Part shown: positions 38,067 to 46,511 of the stretch, one piece after another | Layout: each line of letters starts with the position of its first letter | How positions within the stretch are numbered: position 1 is the first letter of the stretch | Assembly (NCBI RefSeq): GCF_009184905.1 | Contig: NZ_WESC01000006.1 | Location: 1-64,000 of the forward strand | DNA: 64,000 bases | Direction of reading: 5' to 3' | Source: Parvibaculum sedimenti | Lineage (GTDB): Bacteria > Pseudomonadota > Alphaproteobacteria > Parvibaculales > Parvibaculaceae | Notes under the pieces: model-generated | Told to the model about the DNA's origin: nothing | Seen by the model: the letters and a program-made list of their open reading frames with translations, nothing else | Database searches by the model: none | Position numbers and translations under genes: made by a program

Positions 38067-38189
38067 CGCATTGCGATGCGATGCGATGGACTCTGGATTC
38101 GGTAAAGGTCGAAGCCGGTTTGTCGCTGGGGTGGAAAAACAATCGCGTGCCGGTCTTGTGGCCGGCCAAACGGCGAGGAAGGAAGCGCT

Positions 38190-39602
38190 ATGAGTACATC
38201 CGGTGCGAGCAACTCATTCGATCACATTCGTCAAAGTCTGGATTCGTGTCTTGTCGAGGACCCGTCGAGCGGTCGCTTCATGCTTGATCGCGCCATATTC
38301 ACTGATCCTAAATTGTTCGATCTCGAGATGAAGCACATCTTTGAGCGCAACTGGGTGTTTCTCGCCCATGAAAGCCAGCTCGTCAACGAAAGCGCCTTTC
38401 TGACCCTGACAATCGGTCGTCAATCCGTGCTTCTGACCCGGAACCGGTCGGGTGAATTGAAATGCTTTATCAATGCATGCACGCATCGCGGCGCGCGGCT
38501 GTGCCGGGAAAAACGGGGCAGGCGAACGACATTCACATGCCCGTTTCACGGCTGGACATTCAGCAACGACGGCGTGCTGCTGAATGTAACAGACGAGGAA
38601 AATGGCGCGTATCCGGAACATTTCGACCGGAGCGATCTGGGCCTGAGCGAAGTCGGACGCCTGGAATCCTACAAGGGATTCATTTTCGCCAGCCTTTCGG
38701 CAGACGTGCCGCCGCTGAGCGATTACCTTGCGGGTGCGAAGACCTTCATCGACCTCATGGTGGACCAGTCGCCCGAAGGGAAGCTTGAAATCATCCGCGG
38801 AGTCGGGCGGTATACCTATCGTGGCAACTGGAAGATGCAGACCGAGAACGGTCTCGACGGGTATCACGTGCCGACCGTGCATTCCAACTACCTGTTGACC
38901 GTCGCAAACCGGATGACGGGCGGTTCAGCGAACCCTACCAAGAGCGCAAATGTGTCCGCGTGGATGAAGACAGATCAGGGCGGTTTTTTCTCATTCGATC
39001 ACGGACACGCTTTGATCTGGAACGCGTCGGCCAGTTCTCCTTCCCGGCCCAGTTTTGAGTTTGTCGATCAGTACAAGCAGAAATTCGGCGAGGAGCGCAC
39101 CCGCTGGATGACCGAAACCACGCGAAATCTTCTTTTGTTTCCGAACGTATTCCTGATGGATCAGGTCAGCACGCAAGTCCGTATCGTGCGTCCGATCTCG
39201 GTCGATGAAACAGAAATAACGACATATTGCATCGCGCCGGTTGGAGAAAGTGCGCGGGCGCGGGCGATGCGCATTCGACAGTATGAGGATTTTTTCAATG
39301 CCAGCGGCATGGCCACGCCCGACGATTTGGCGGAGTTCAACAATTGCCAGATCGCATATGGCCGCGATGGTGGTCGCTATAACGACTTGTCGCGCGGGGC
39401 TACGAGAGGCGTTCAAGGGTCGGGAAAATTTGGCAAGGGGCTCGACATCGACGCGACCTTGAGCAGCGTCAATGTCGCCGATGAAGGACTTTTCGTCACC
39501 ATGCACAAGGAATGGATCGAGCGAATGAAACACGCGATCGCGCAGGAACGGGCGGAAGCGTCCCTCACTCGCGAAAACGATCATTCGAGGGCCGCGGAAT
39601 GA
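38190..39602 (+). CDS. Rieske non-heme iron dioxygenase, alpha subunit
   Basis: 470 aa. Rieske ligands Cys97, His99 (CTHRGA) and Cys117, His120 (CPFHGW); mononuclear iron site in ENGLDGYHVPTVH (Asp223, His226, His231). Overall it resembles the benzoate/toluate dioxygenase group. It overlaps the beta-subunit gene by ATGA, and a PdxA-like dehydrogenase follows, the same order as in terephthalate-type clusters. It should add O2 across a ring double bond, most likely next to a carboxylate. No dedicated reductase gene is in the window. Confidence 0.9.
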   Translation: MSTSGASNSFDHIRQSLDSCLVEDPSSGRFMLDRAIFTDPKLFDLEMKHIFERNWVFLAHESQLVNESAFLTLTIGRQSVLLTRNRSGELKCFINACTHRGARLCREKRGRRTTFTCPFHGWTFSNDGVLLNVTDEENGAYPEHFDRSDLGLSEVGRLESYKGFIFASLSADVPPLSDYLAGAKTFIDLMVDQSPEGKLEIIRGVGRYTYRGNWKMQTENGLDGYHVPTVHSNYLLTVANRMTGGSANPTKSANVSAWMKTDQGGFFSFDHGHALIWNASASSPSRPSFEFVDQYKQKFGEERTRWMTETTRNLLLFPNVFLMDQVSTQVRIVRPISVDETEITTYCIAPVGESARARAMRIRQYEDFFNASGMATPDDLAEFNNCQIAYGRDGGRYNDLSRGATRGVQGSGKFGKGLDIDATLSSVNVADEGLFVTMHKEWIERMKHAIAQERAEASLTRENDHSRAAE

Positions 39603-40093
39603 CGAACGGCGAACGATGCTGGATTTCGGTGCAGCGGTTTCTTGGCAGGGAAGCGCTTTGCCTCGATGAGCGCAAATGGGATGATTGGCTGGCGCTTTAT
39701 CGCGAGGACGCCGAATACTGGTTGCCGGCATGGGACGATGATGGGGAACTCACGGTCGATCCGCAGAGCGAAATCTCGCTGATTTACTATCCAAACCGTG
39801 CCGGTCTGGAGGATCGCATCTACCGCATTCGATCGCGCCGGTCGTCCGCGACGATGCCGCTCATGCGGACCTGCCACATGTTTACGCTGCTTTCCGTTGA
39901 AGGACAGGAAGGTGGCGTCAGTGTGCGAACTTCCTGGACGGTTCAGTCAATTCGCGATGATCGAACACTCACCTATTACGGATGGGCGGAATATGATCTG
40001 GCGACGCATGGAGATACCTGGCTTATCGTCCGGAAGAAGACCGTCGTTCTGAACGACGTCGCCGACACGATGATCGATGTCTACAACGTCTGA
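39599..40093 (+). CDS. Ring-hydroxylating dioxygenase, beta subunit
   Basis: 164 aa from ATG 39599, which overlaps the alpha-subunit stop. The family pattern is clear: FLGREALCLDERKWDDWLALYREDAEYWLPAW, LIYYPNRAGLEDRIYRIRS, then WLIVRKKTVVLND. Non-catalytic subunit of the alpha3beta3 oxygenase. An upstream in-frame start at 39512 would lie inside the alpha gene and is rejected. Confidence 0.9.
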   Translation: MTNGERCWISVQRFLGREALCLDERKWDDWLALYREDAEYWLPAWDDDGELTVDPQSEISLIYYPNRAGLEDRIYRIRSRRSSATMPLMRTCHMFTLLSVEGQEGGVSVRTSWTVQSIRDDRTLTYYGWAEYDLATHGDTWLIVRKKTVVLNDVADTMIDVYNV

Positions 40094-40105
40094 GGACAGC
40101 AGACC

Positions 40106-41095
40106 GTGAACAGCAAGCAAGCGCGACCCATTGTCGGCACGATGATCGGAGATCCGGCAGGGGTCGGTCCCGAGGTGATTGCCCGCGCCCTCGCGACCGG
40201 CCATGTGCATAAGCTGTCCATTCCTGTCCTGATCGGCAGCGCGGCGGCAATGGAGCGCGCCGTGGAAATCACCGGGGCGTCGTGCAGCGTGCGGGTGATC
40301 CGATCGATCGATGATCTGAGCGACGACCCCGCTATCATCGACATCATCGATTCAGGCGCCATGAAAACGTCCGAACTGCCGCTCGCGGAGGATACGGTGC
40401 GCGGCGGGGAGGTGTCGGCGCTGTGGCTCGACGAAATGAGCGCCCTTGCATCCGGCGGAGCCATCGCGGCTGGCGTCATGGGACCCATCAGTTCCGGCTC
40501 CCTCAAACTTGCCCGCAAGGTGCCGAGCATCGTCAGTCCGACACCCGGCGAAAGCTATCTTGTTCTGCTGACCGGACCGCTCCGTGTTGCGCATCTGACC
40601 GACCATATTCCGCTCCGGCGCGTTTGTGAAATCATCAGCCCCGATCTCGTGGCGCTTGCCTTGCGGCAGATAGACGGCGCTATGCGGAACTGGGGGATCG
40701 CGCGCCCGCGGATTGTCGTCGCGGGACTCAACCCTCACGCAATGGGAGATGAAGACCGCGAAGCCATCGCGCCCGGCGTCGCGCGGGCGAGGGCGGAAGG
40801 CATCGATGTCGAAGGGCCCGTAAGTCCCGACTCCGTGTTCCGGCAATGCGTCGAAGGCAGATACGACATCGTCCTCGCCATGTATCACGATCAGGGACAC
40901 ATCGCGGTCAAGACATGGGGCTTTTCCGGCAATTGCGCCATCATCCTCGGGCCGTCCTACCTGCATGTGACGGTCGCGCATGGAACGGCCTATGACATTG
41001 CGGGCAAGGGCACGGCCGATCCGGCGATGATGCTGAGCGCCATGCGCACGGCGGCCTCTCTTGCCGCGGGCCGGGGATTTCCCGAGGAGCGCTGA
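40106..41095 (+). CDS. PdxA/TphB-like dehydrogenase
   Basis: 329 aa. PdxA fold: MIGDPAGVGPEVIARAL, TDHIPLRRVCEIISPDLV, VAGLNPHAMGDEDREAIAPG, MYHDQGHIAVKTWGFSGNCAIILG, and HGTAYDIAGKGTADPAMML, with the His/Asp metal ligands present. Vitamin B6 PdxA enzymes look similar, but homologues downstream of ring dioxygenases (TphB type) oxidise and decarboxylate cis-diol carboxylates. The position 12 bp after the beta subunit argues strongly for the catabolic role. Confidence 0.85.
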   Translation: MNSKQARPIVGTMIGDPAGVGPEVIARALATGHVHKLSIPVLIGSAAAMERAVEITGASCSVRVIRSIDDLSDDPAIIDIIDSGAMKTSELPLAEDTVRGGEVSALWLDEMSALASGGAIAAGVMGPISSGSLKLARKVPSIVSPTPGESYLVLLTGPLRVAHLTDHIPLRRVCEIISPDLVALALRQIDGAMRNWGIARPRIVVAGLNPHAMGDEDREAIAPGVARARAEGIDVEGPVSPDSVFRQCVEGRYDIVLAMYHDQGHIAVKTWGFSGNCAIILGPSYLHVTVAHGTAYDIAGKGTADPAMMLSAMRTAASLAAGRGFPEER

Positions 41096-41113
41096 GGGGC
41101 GGGACGCAGGATT

Positions 41114-41581
41114 TTATGTTCCGGAGGCGTCAGACCGGCCAGCCATCATTCGCAATGGCGTATATTCGATCACCGTTTCGTTTCGTTGAGTCACGATGCG
41201 GTTGCGGGTGCGGACCAGACCGCGCCCCTTGGATGTCGGTCGCGCCTGAAGAACTTCGCATTCCACATGAATCGTGTCGCCGACAAAGGTAGGTCCCTTG
41301 ACGTTGAACTCCATGTGCAGAAAGGCGAGGCCCGTCTCCTGCATCATCGACTGGACGAGCAAACCTTCGGCCATGCAATAGACCAGCGCGCCGGGCACCA
41401 CGCGGCCGTTCATAGGGCCGTGGGCCTTGAGATATTCGACATCGGTGAAAAGCACTTCCACCATGCCTGTCGTGTTGATGAAATTGACCAGATCGGTTTC
41501 AGTGATCGTCCGGCCGATGGTGCGGAATTCCTCGCCGACCGTGAGGTCGTTCCAGCACATGCCGAGGCCTATCTTTCGCAT
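41114..41581 (-). CDS. MaoC-like hotdog protein without the hydratase dyad
   Basis: 155 aa. Hotdog fold with WNDLTVGEEFRTIGRTITETDLVNFIN, GRVVPGALVYCMAEGLLVQ and HMEFNVKGPTFVGDTIHVECEV. In R-specific hydratases the catalytic loop is S-G-D-F-N-P-x-H; here the aligned residues are T-G-M-V-E-V-L-F, so both catalytic Asp and His are replaced. It may bind an acyl-CoA without hydrating it or use another chemistry. Last gene of a minus-strand run that includes CYP153-1. Confidence 0.8.
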   Translation of the reverse strand: MRKIGLGMCWNDLTVGEEFRTIGRTITETDLVNFINTTGMVEVLFTDVEYLKAHGPMNGRVVPGALVYCMAEGLLVQSMMQETGLAFLHMEFNVKGPTFVGDTIHVECEVLQARPTSKGRGLVRTRNRIVTQRNETVIEYTPLRMMAGRSDASGT

Positions 41582-41668
41582 GCCCTCTCCTTGCAGGTAG
41601 CGTCGGTGACACAGCCCGCCCGCGACATCCTGTGACTGATGCCCGGAAATGCGTTCCCGTGTTTTGCT

Positions 41669-42934
41669 TCAGCCTGGAATTCTGACCGGCATGCTCGAGT
41701 AGCCCTTGATCAGATTTGAGAAAACCCTCTCCGGTTCGCCGACCACTTCGATCGGCTTGTCGGGCCAGCGTTTCAGGATTTCCTCCCAGACGACACGGAG
41801 CTGCATTTCCGCAAGCCGGTTGCCGACGCAGCGATGGATACCGAAGCCGAAGGACAGGTGCTGACGTGGATGCTTGCGGTCGATGATGAAGCTGTTGGCG
41901 TTTTCGATCGCCTCCTCATCCCGGTTGCCCGAGACGTACCACATGACGACTTTGTCGCCCTTCTTGATTTGCTTGCCGCCAAGCTCCGTATCCTGAAGCG
42001 CGGTACGGCGCATATGCGACAAGGGTGTCTGCCAACGGATGATTTCGGGGACCATGGATTCGACGAGCGATGGGTTGTCCCGCAGCTTCTTGTATTGAGC
42101 CGGGTTCTGGTTCAGGGCCAGAAGGCCACCGGTGATCGAGTTGCGGGTCGTGTCGTTGCCGCCGACGATCAGGAGAAGAATGTTCCCCAGATACTCCATC
42201 GGCCCCATGTTTTTCGTCGCTTCGCCCTGAGCCAGCATGGTGATGAGATCGTTTCCCGGCTCGGTCGCGTTGACGCGCTGATTCCACAACTCGGTGAAGT
42301 AGGCGGCGCAATCGCGCAATTCATTCCTGCGGGCCTTCTCGGCCTCCTCGTCGCCGAAGGCGGTGCCTGCGGTGGCGACATCCGACCAGCGGGTGAGCTT
42401 CCGGCGTTCTTCCCAAGGGAAATCGAAAAGGGTAGCGAGCATCTGCGTCGTCAACTCGATCGACACGCGGTCCACCCAGTTGAACGTCTCATTGATCGGC
42501 AGCGAATCGAGAATCGTGCCGGCGCGCTCGCGGATCGTGCTTTCGAGTTTCGCCAGATTGCCGGGCGCGACGATCGGGCTCACAACCTTGCGCTGCGCGT
42601 CGTGCTTGGGCGGGTCCATCATGATGAACATGGGCAGGAAGAAACCTTCCTCCTGATTGCGGAGGGCGACGCCGCCCAGGGTGGCTTCGGACGAATAGAT
42701 GCCGTGGTTGGTGTCGACATGCATGATGTCTTTATATTTGGTCACCGACCAGAACGGGCCGTATTCGCTCTCCTTGCAGTAATGGACCGGGTCTTCACGG
42801 CGCAGACGCTCGAAATACGGCCACATCGTATCTGTCCTGAAGAGCTCCGGGTCGCTGACGTCGATCTTTTCAAGCGGGATCGCGTAGGCGTCCGCAATCG
42901 ACTTGTCTCGATCGGCAGCCAGGGCATTACTCAT
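41669..42934 (-). CDS. Cytochrome P450, CYP153 type (copy 1)
   Basis: 421 aa. I-helix GGNDTTRNS, K-helix EIIRW, heme loop FGFGIHRCVGNR with ligand Cys369, and CYP153-type segments (LPMFIMMDPPKHDAQRKVVSPIVAP, NWVDRVSIELTTQMLATLFDFPW). CYP153 enzymes are soluble terminal hydroxylases of alkanes and of alkyl groups on rings. Near copy 2 in sequence (about 80 percent by eye). It lies downstream of an AliA-like ligase and has its own 209-bp upstream region with an AT-rich motif at 43011-43024. Confidence 0.92.
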   Translation of the reverse strand: MSNALAADRDKSIADAYAIPLEKIDVSDPELFRTDTMWPYFERLRREDPVHYCKESEYGPFWSVTKYKDIMHVDTNHGIYSSEATLGGVALRNQEEGFFLPMFIMMDPPKHDAQRKVVSPIVAPGNLAKLESTIRERAGTILDSLPINETFNWVDRVSIELTTQMLATLFDFPWEERRKLTRWSDVATAGTAFGDEEAEKARRNELRDCAAYFTELWNQRVNATEPGNDLITMLAQGEATKNMGPMEYLGNILLLIVGGNDTTRNSITGGLLALNQNPAQYKKLRDNPSLVESMVPEIIRWQTPLSHMRRTALQDTELGGKQIKKGDKVVMWYVSGNRDEEAIENANSFIIDRKHPRQHLSFGFGIHRCVGNRLAEMQLRVVWEEILKRWPDKPIEVVGEPERVFSNLIKGYSSMPVRIPG

Positions 42935-43010
42935 GACGGCGTCTCCATTGTGTTTCCGGAAGCCTGAGAAGGCGTGACATATGGGATGCCGATTAGCCGA
43001 CTTTCCCCCA

Positions 43011-43024
43011 TTAAATCATTATAA
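43011..43024 (-). promoter_or_regulatory. AT-rich motif before CYP153-1
   Basis: On the gene strand TTATAATGATTTAA, 77-90 bp before the start codon. The copy before CYP153-3 (TTATAATGAATTTA) is at the same distance. A 6-bp hairpin (43063-43068 with 43074-43079) lies further up and may end the aliA transcript. Confidence 0.45.
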
Positions 43025-43143
43025 GCATATTCCCGCGGATTGTCAGGTTGCATTCATCGGGCGGCGACGCGGGGTCGCCAACTTTCCGAACAGTCCGTCA
43101 CACGCCTGTTGCCGGCCTTCCGCCACCGGCTGCCTGCGGAATG

Positions 43144-44784
43144 TCATGCCGGCAGGGCGACGGCGATCTCGCGCAGCTTGAACTTCTGTACCTTGCCGCT
43201 CGGTGTTCGAGGCAGTTCGCCGACGATTTCCGCCCGTTCCGGCAGGTATTGCCTCGCTACCCTGTGCTCTTCGAGGAAGGCGACCACCTCGCGCAAGCCA
43301 ACCTCGCGGCCGGGCTTCGGCACGATGAACGCACATGCCCGTTCGCCCAGCCGTTCATCCGGTACGCCGACGATCGCTACATCCTGAATGTCGGGATGAC
43401 GGAAGAGCAGGCCTTCGATCTCGACCACGGGGATATTCTCGCCGCCGCGGATGATGATGTCCTTGGAGCGTCCGGTCAGCCGGATATAGCCCTGGCCGTC
43501 GATCCGCGCGAGGTCGCCTGTATCGAACCAGCCTTCCGCGTCATGATTGTACCAGTCCGGTCTTTTGAGATAGCCAACAAAAGTCGAACAGGCGCGAGCC
43601 TTGAGCATGCCCTCCTCGCCGGCGGGCAGGGGTCTGTTCTCGCTGTCGACCACCTGGACCTCCATGCCTGGCAGCGCGCGTCCGTCAGTATTGATCGCCT
43701 TGTCGTCCGGATCGTCGAGGCATGTCGTCGTCACCAGGCCGTTCTCGGTCATGCCCCAGGCCGACACGATGTTCGTCCCGAGGATTTGCCGCGCGCGCTC
43801 GACAAGCGCGCGGGGGATGGGGGCGCCCGCCACCAGGAAGATGCGCAAACGGGAGACGTCGCTCCCGTCCGCCGCCACCGTTTCGGTCAGATCGGACAGG
43901 AACGGCGTGGACGCCATCGTGAAGGTGATTCCTTCGCGGGAGATCGACGCGGAGGCGCGCTTCGGCTCCCACACATCCTGCAGAATGGCGGTCGCTCCGG
44001 CCACAACGGGCATCACCAGCCCGTACATGAAGCCTGTCTGGTGCGCCATCGGCGACGCCATGAACATCACGTCGTCCGCGCCTAGCCCGAGGCGCTCGGC
44101 GCAGATGAGGATATTGGAGAGCAGCGTATTCGACGTATGCATGACGCCTTTCGGTTCGCCGGTCGTGCCGGACGTATACATCAACTGCGTTACGTCGTCG
44201 GGATCGGGCCGTCGCGCCGCGAAGAGACGGCCGGCGTCGCGCCGCTGCTCCCACGGCGTATCCAGAAGGACTTTCTCAAAGCTGGTTTCGCCGTCGCCGC
44301 CGATGACGAGCACATTCTTCAGCTGCGGCAGGCCGACCCGGATATTGGCCACCATGGCGGGATAATCGAAGCCGCGAAAGGCGCGCGGGATGACGAGTAC
44401 CTTGCTTTCCGCAAGGCCAAGCATGAAGGACAATTCGCGCTCGCGAAAAATCGGCATCAATGGATTGGTCACGGCGCCGATCCGTACGCAAGCCAGATGC
44501 AGCGCGGTGAATTGCCACCAGTTCGGCAATTGGCAGGAAACAACGTCGCCTTTCTCCACGCCGAGTTCCGCGAGGCCGACCGCGATACGTTCGACGATCT
44601 TGCCGAAATCGCGGTAGCTGAGGCGGGTGGCCTCGTTCGTTGTGGAGTTGAAATCGGCGACGGCCGTCTTGTCCGGCATTTCAGCGATGCAACCGTCGAG
44701 GTAGTCAGCGGCGGTCTTGCCCGGCCAGAAGCCGCCGGCGTTCATCGCCTCGACACGCTTCCTGGTCAGAATTGGATCGAACAT
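43144..44784 (-). CDS. aliA: Cyclohexanecarboxylate-CoA ligase-like enzyme (AliA-like)
   Basis: 546 aa. ANL motifs LMYTSGTTGEPKGVMHT, SAWGMTENGLV, GWFDTGDLARIDGQGYIRLTGRSKDIIIRGGENI and the C-terminal Lys in RTPSGKVQKFKL. The N-terminal part (VSCQLPNWWQFTALHLACVRIGAVTNPLMPIFRERELSFML) closely recalls AliA of Rhodopseudomonas-type cyclohexanecarboxylate clusters. It would make cyclohexanecarboxyl-CoA for AliB. Close relatives accept other cyclic or short-chain acids, so the exact substrate is inferred from the bad/ali genes 2 kb away. Confidence 0.78.
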   Translation of the reverse strand: MFDPILTRKRVEAMNAGGFWPGKTAADYLDGCIAEMPDKTAVADFNSTTNEATRLSYRDFGKIVERIAVGLAELGVEKGDVVSCQLPNWWQFTALHLACVRIGAVTNPLMPIFRERELSFMLGLAESKVLVIPRAFRGFDYPAMVANIRVGLPQLKNVLVIGGDGETSFEKVLLDTPWEQRRDAGRLFAARRPDPDDVTQLMYTSGTTGEPKGVMHTSNTLLSNILICAERLGLGADDVMFMASPMAHQTGFMYGLVMPVVAGATAILQDVWEPKRASASISREGITFTMASTPFLSDLTETVAADGSDVSRLRIFLVAGAPIPRALVERARQILGTNIVSAWGMTENGLVTTTCLDDPDDKAINTDGRALPGMEVQVVDSENRPLPAGEEGMLKARACSTFVGYLKRPDWYNHDAEGWFDTGDLARIDGQGYIRLTGRSKDIIIRGGENIPVVEIEGLLFRHPDIQDVAIVGVPDERLGERACAFIVPKPGREVGLREVVAFLEEHRVARQYLPERAEIVGELPRTPSGKVQKFKLREIAVALPA

Positions 44785-44817
44785 CGGTAACGCTCCCCTC
44801 GCAGGCGGGCTTGAACC

Positions 44818-45684
44818 TCAGCTATTCTTTGGCTGGAAATAATCCGGTCGTCCGGGGGGCCACGGGTCGCCCCAGAGCTGCTCGCCGCCATCGACCGTCA
44901 ATACCTCGCCGGTAATAAACTTGGCGCCGGGCGAGGCGAGATAGGCGACAGCCTCGGCGATGTCGTGGGCATCGCCGACACGCAACATCGGATTTGCGCC
45001 AGGATAGGTCTTGAGACCTTCGGGCGGATATTGCACGAAGCCGCTCGTTTCGCAGACGCCCGGTGCGACGCAGTTGACGCGGATGCGATGCGGCGCCCAT
45101 TCGACGGCCACCGATTTGGACAGGTAGGCAACGCCGGCGCGCGCCGCGCATGTGTGCGCGATGCCCGGCATTCCGCGCCATATGTCCGCGATGATGTTCA
45201 CGATCGAGCCGGAGGTCTTTCTTTCGACCCACTGCCGCGCGGCGCTTTGCATCATGTACCAGGTGCCGTTGAGATTGGTGTCGATGACGGCGTTCCATCC
45301 CTTGACCTTGAAGTCGAGGGCCATTTGCGGAAACTGGCCACCGGCGTTGTTCACGAGAAGGTCGAGCGCGCCGAATTTATCCCAGACCGCTTCAACAAAA
45401 CTGTCGACCTGATCCGGATCGCGTATGGTCAGGGACCGGCTGAAGACCTGCGCGCCGATGCTTTCCAGAAAAGGAACCGTCGCGGCAAGTTTTTCTTCGT
45501 TGCGCCCGCATATGGCCACGTTCGCGCCCAGTCGCGCCAGGAGACAGGCGATCGCCTTGCCGAAACCGCTGCCGCCGCCGGAAACGACGACCGTTTTGCC
45601 CGAAAAAAGATCGGCGCGATAAACCGTGGGCAGAGCCTTCAGTTCCTCATCGGAAAACCCGAAATGAGTCTTCTGGACTTCCAT
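44818..45684 (-). CDS. SDR of the 2,4-dienoyl-CoA reductase type
   Basis: 288 aa. Cofactor loop VSGGGSGFGKAIA, LLVNNAGGQF, NIIADIW, and VDGGEQLWGDPW at the C-terminus. The usual YxxxK reads A-R-A-G-V-A-Y-L-S-K: the classical Tyr position is Ala, as in peroxisomal dienoyl-CoA and trans-2-enoyl-CoA reductases, which use a different residue. So it is more likely an enoyl/dienoyl-CoA reductase than an alcohol dehydrogenase. Lies between the TetR gene and the CoA ligase in one minus-strand run. Confidence 0.8.
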   Translation of the reverse strand: MEVQKTHFGFSDEELKALPTVYRADLFSGKTVVVSGGGSGFGKAIACLLARLGANVAICGRNEEKLAATVPFLESIGAQVFSRSLTIRDPDQVDSFVEAVWDKFGALDLLVNNAGGQFPQMALDFKVKGWNAVIDTNLNGTWYMMQSAARQWVERKTSGSIVNIIADIWRGMPGIAHTCAARAGVAYLSKSVAVEWAPHRIRVNCVAPGVCETSGFVQYPPEGLKTYPGANPMLRVGDAHDIAEAVAYLASPGAKFITGEVLTVDGGEQLWGDPWPPGRPDYFQPKNS

Positions 45685-45709
45685 GCGCGTCTCCCTCGAA
45701 TGTTTTCCG

Positions 45710-46345
45710 TCACGCGACCGTTTCGTTTTCCCTGCTTCGCGCGGGTTCTTCGATTCCGATTCCGTTGAACAGCATCAGGCACATATGGTCGGCTATCGTC
45801 CGAATGGACGTCCTGCCGGGCTGGTACCATTCGACCGACCAGTTGAGGGCGCCCATCAGCAGCATGCGTACGAGACCGAGATCGACGTCGCGGCGCAAGG
45901 CGCCCGATTTCTGCGCCTTGGTGAGAATGCGCCGCCAGAGTTCGGCGTAAGCGTCGCGCTGCCTGATGTGATGCTTTTGTACCTCTTCGGGGACCTGTCC
46001 GAAAATGCGGATATTGGCGGATGTGTAGTCGTCATGCTTCAGAAGTGTTGCAAGATGCGCCTCGACGGCGACGCGAATTCGGTCGCGGTGCGATGAATCC
46101 GCAGGCAGACGTTCCTGGCTCTCCTCGACAGCTTCGTGAACCCGCCTCATGCCTATGTCGAGAACTTCCTCGAGGAGTTCGTCCTTCGAACCGAAATGGT
46201 AATAGAGGCTGCCCGCCTGCATACCGGCGGCTCTCGCGATTTCGATCAGGGTCGTCGCCGCGTAGCCTTTTTGCCGAAACGTCTTGGCGGCGGCGTCCAG
46301 TATCCTCGCGCGGCTGATGTCGGATTTGCTTTGCTCGCTCGTCAC
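45710..46345 (-). CDS. TetR-family regulator of the alicyclic genes
   Basis: 211 aa. N-terminal HTH: ARILDAAAKTFRQKGYAATTLIEIARAAGMQAGSLYYHFGSKDELLEEVL. The C-terminal domain is of the kind that binds acyl-CoA (KstR2/PaaR-like size). It is divergent from badH with 166 bp between and heads the minus-strand run SDR-aliA-CYP153-MaoC, so it probably controls both directions. Ligand unknown. Confidence 0.85.
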   Translation of the reverse strand: MTSEQSKSDISRARILDAAAKTFRQKGYAATTLIEIARAAGMQAGSLYYHFGSKDELLEEVLDIGMRRVHEAVEESQERLPADSSHRDRIRVAVEAHLATLLKHDDYTSANIRIFGQVPEEVQKHHIRQRDAYAELWRRILTKAQKSGALRRDVDLGLVRMLLMGALNWSVEWYQPGRTSIRTIADHMCLMLFNGIGIEEPARSRENETVA

Positions 46346-46511
46346 GAACGCCCCCTCGACGTCTGTCTGGCGGTGCCGATCGTAAATCTAATGTACGTTC
46401 GAAACATGTTGCACTCCATCGAAAATCGAACTAGTATTAGAAAAAATGTACCGCTATTGCTATGGCAAAATAAAAATATGCCTAAAGCATGCGGCGAGGG
46501 AGACGACAAAC
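46346..46511. promoter_or_regulatory. Divergent control region tetR/badH
   Basis: An AT-rich 166-bp region compared with its flanks. It contains TGTACGTTCGAAACATG (from 46392) with an imperfect palindrome around TTCGAA, and a repeated ATCGAA/TTCGA core. No perfect sigma70 pair stands out. GGCGAGGGAG lies before the badH start. Confidence 0.4.

Noticed and set aside
40106-41095. Vitamin B6 PdxA assignment
   Set aside because: Position right after a ring dioxygenase fits the TphB-like catabolic branch better; sequence alone does not decide.
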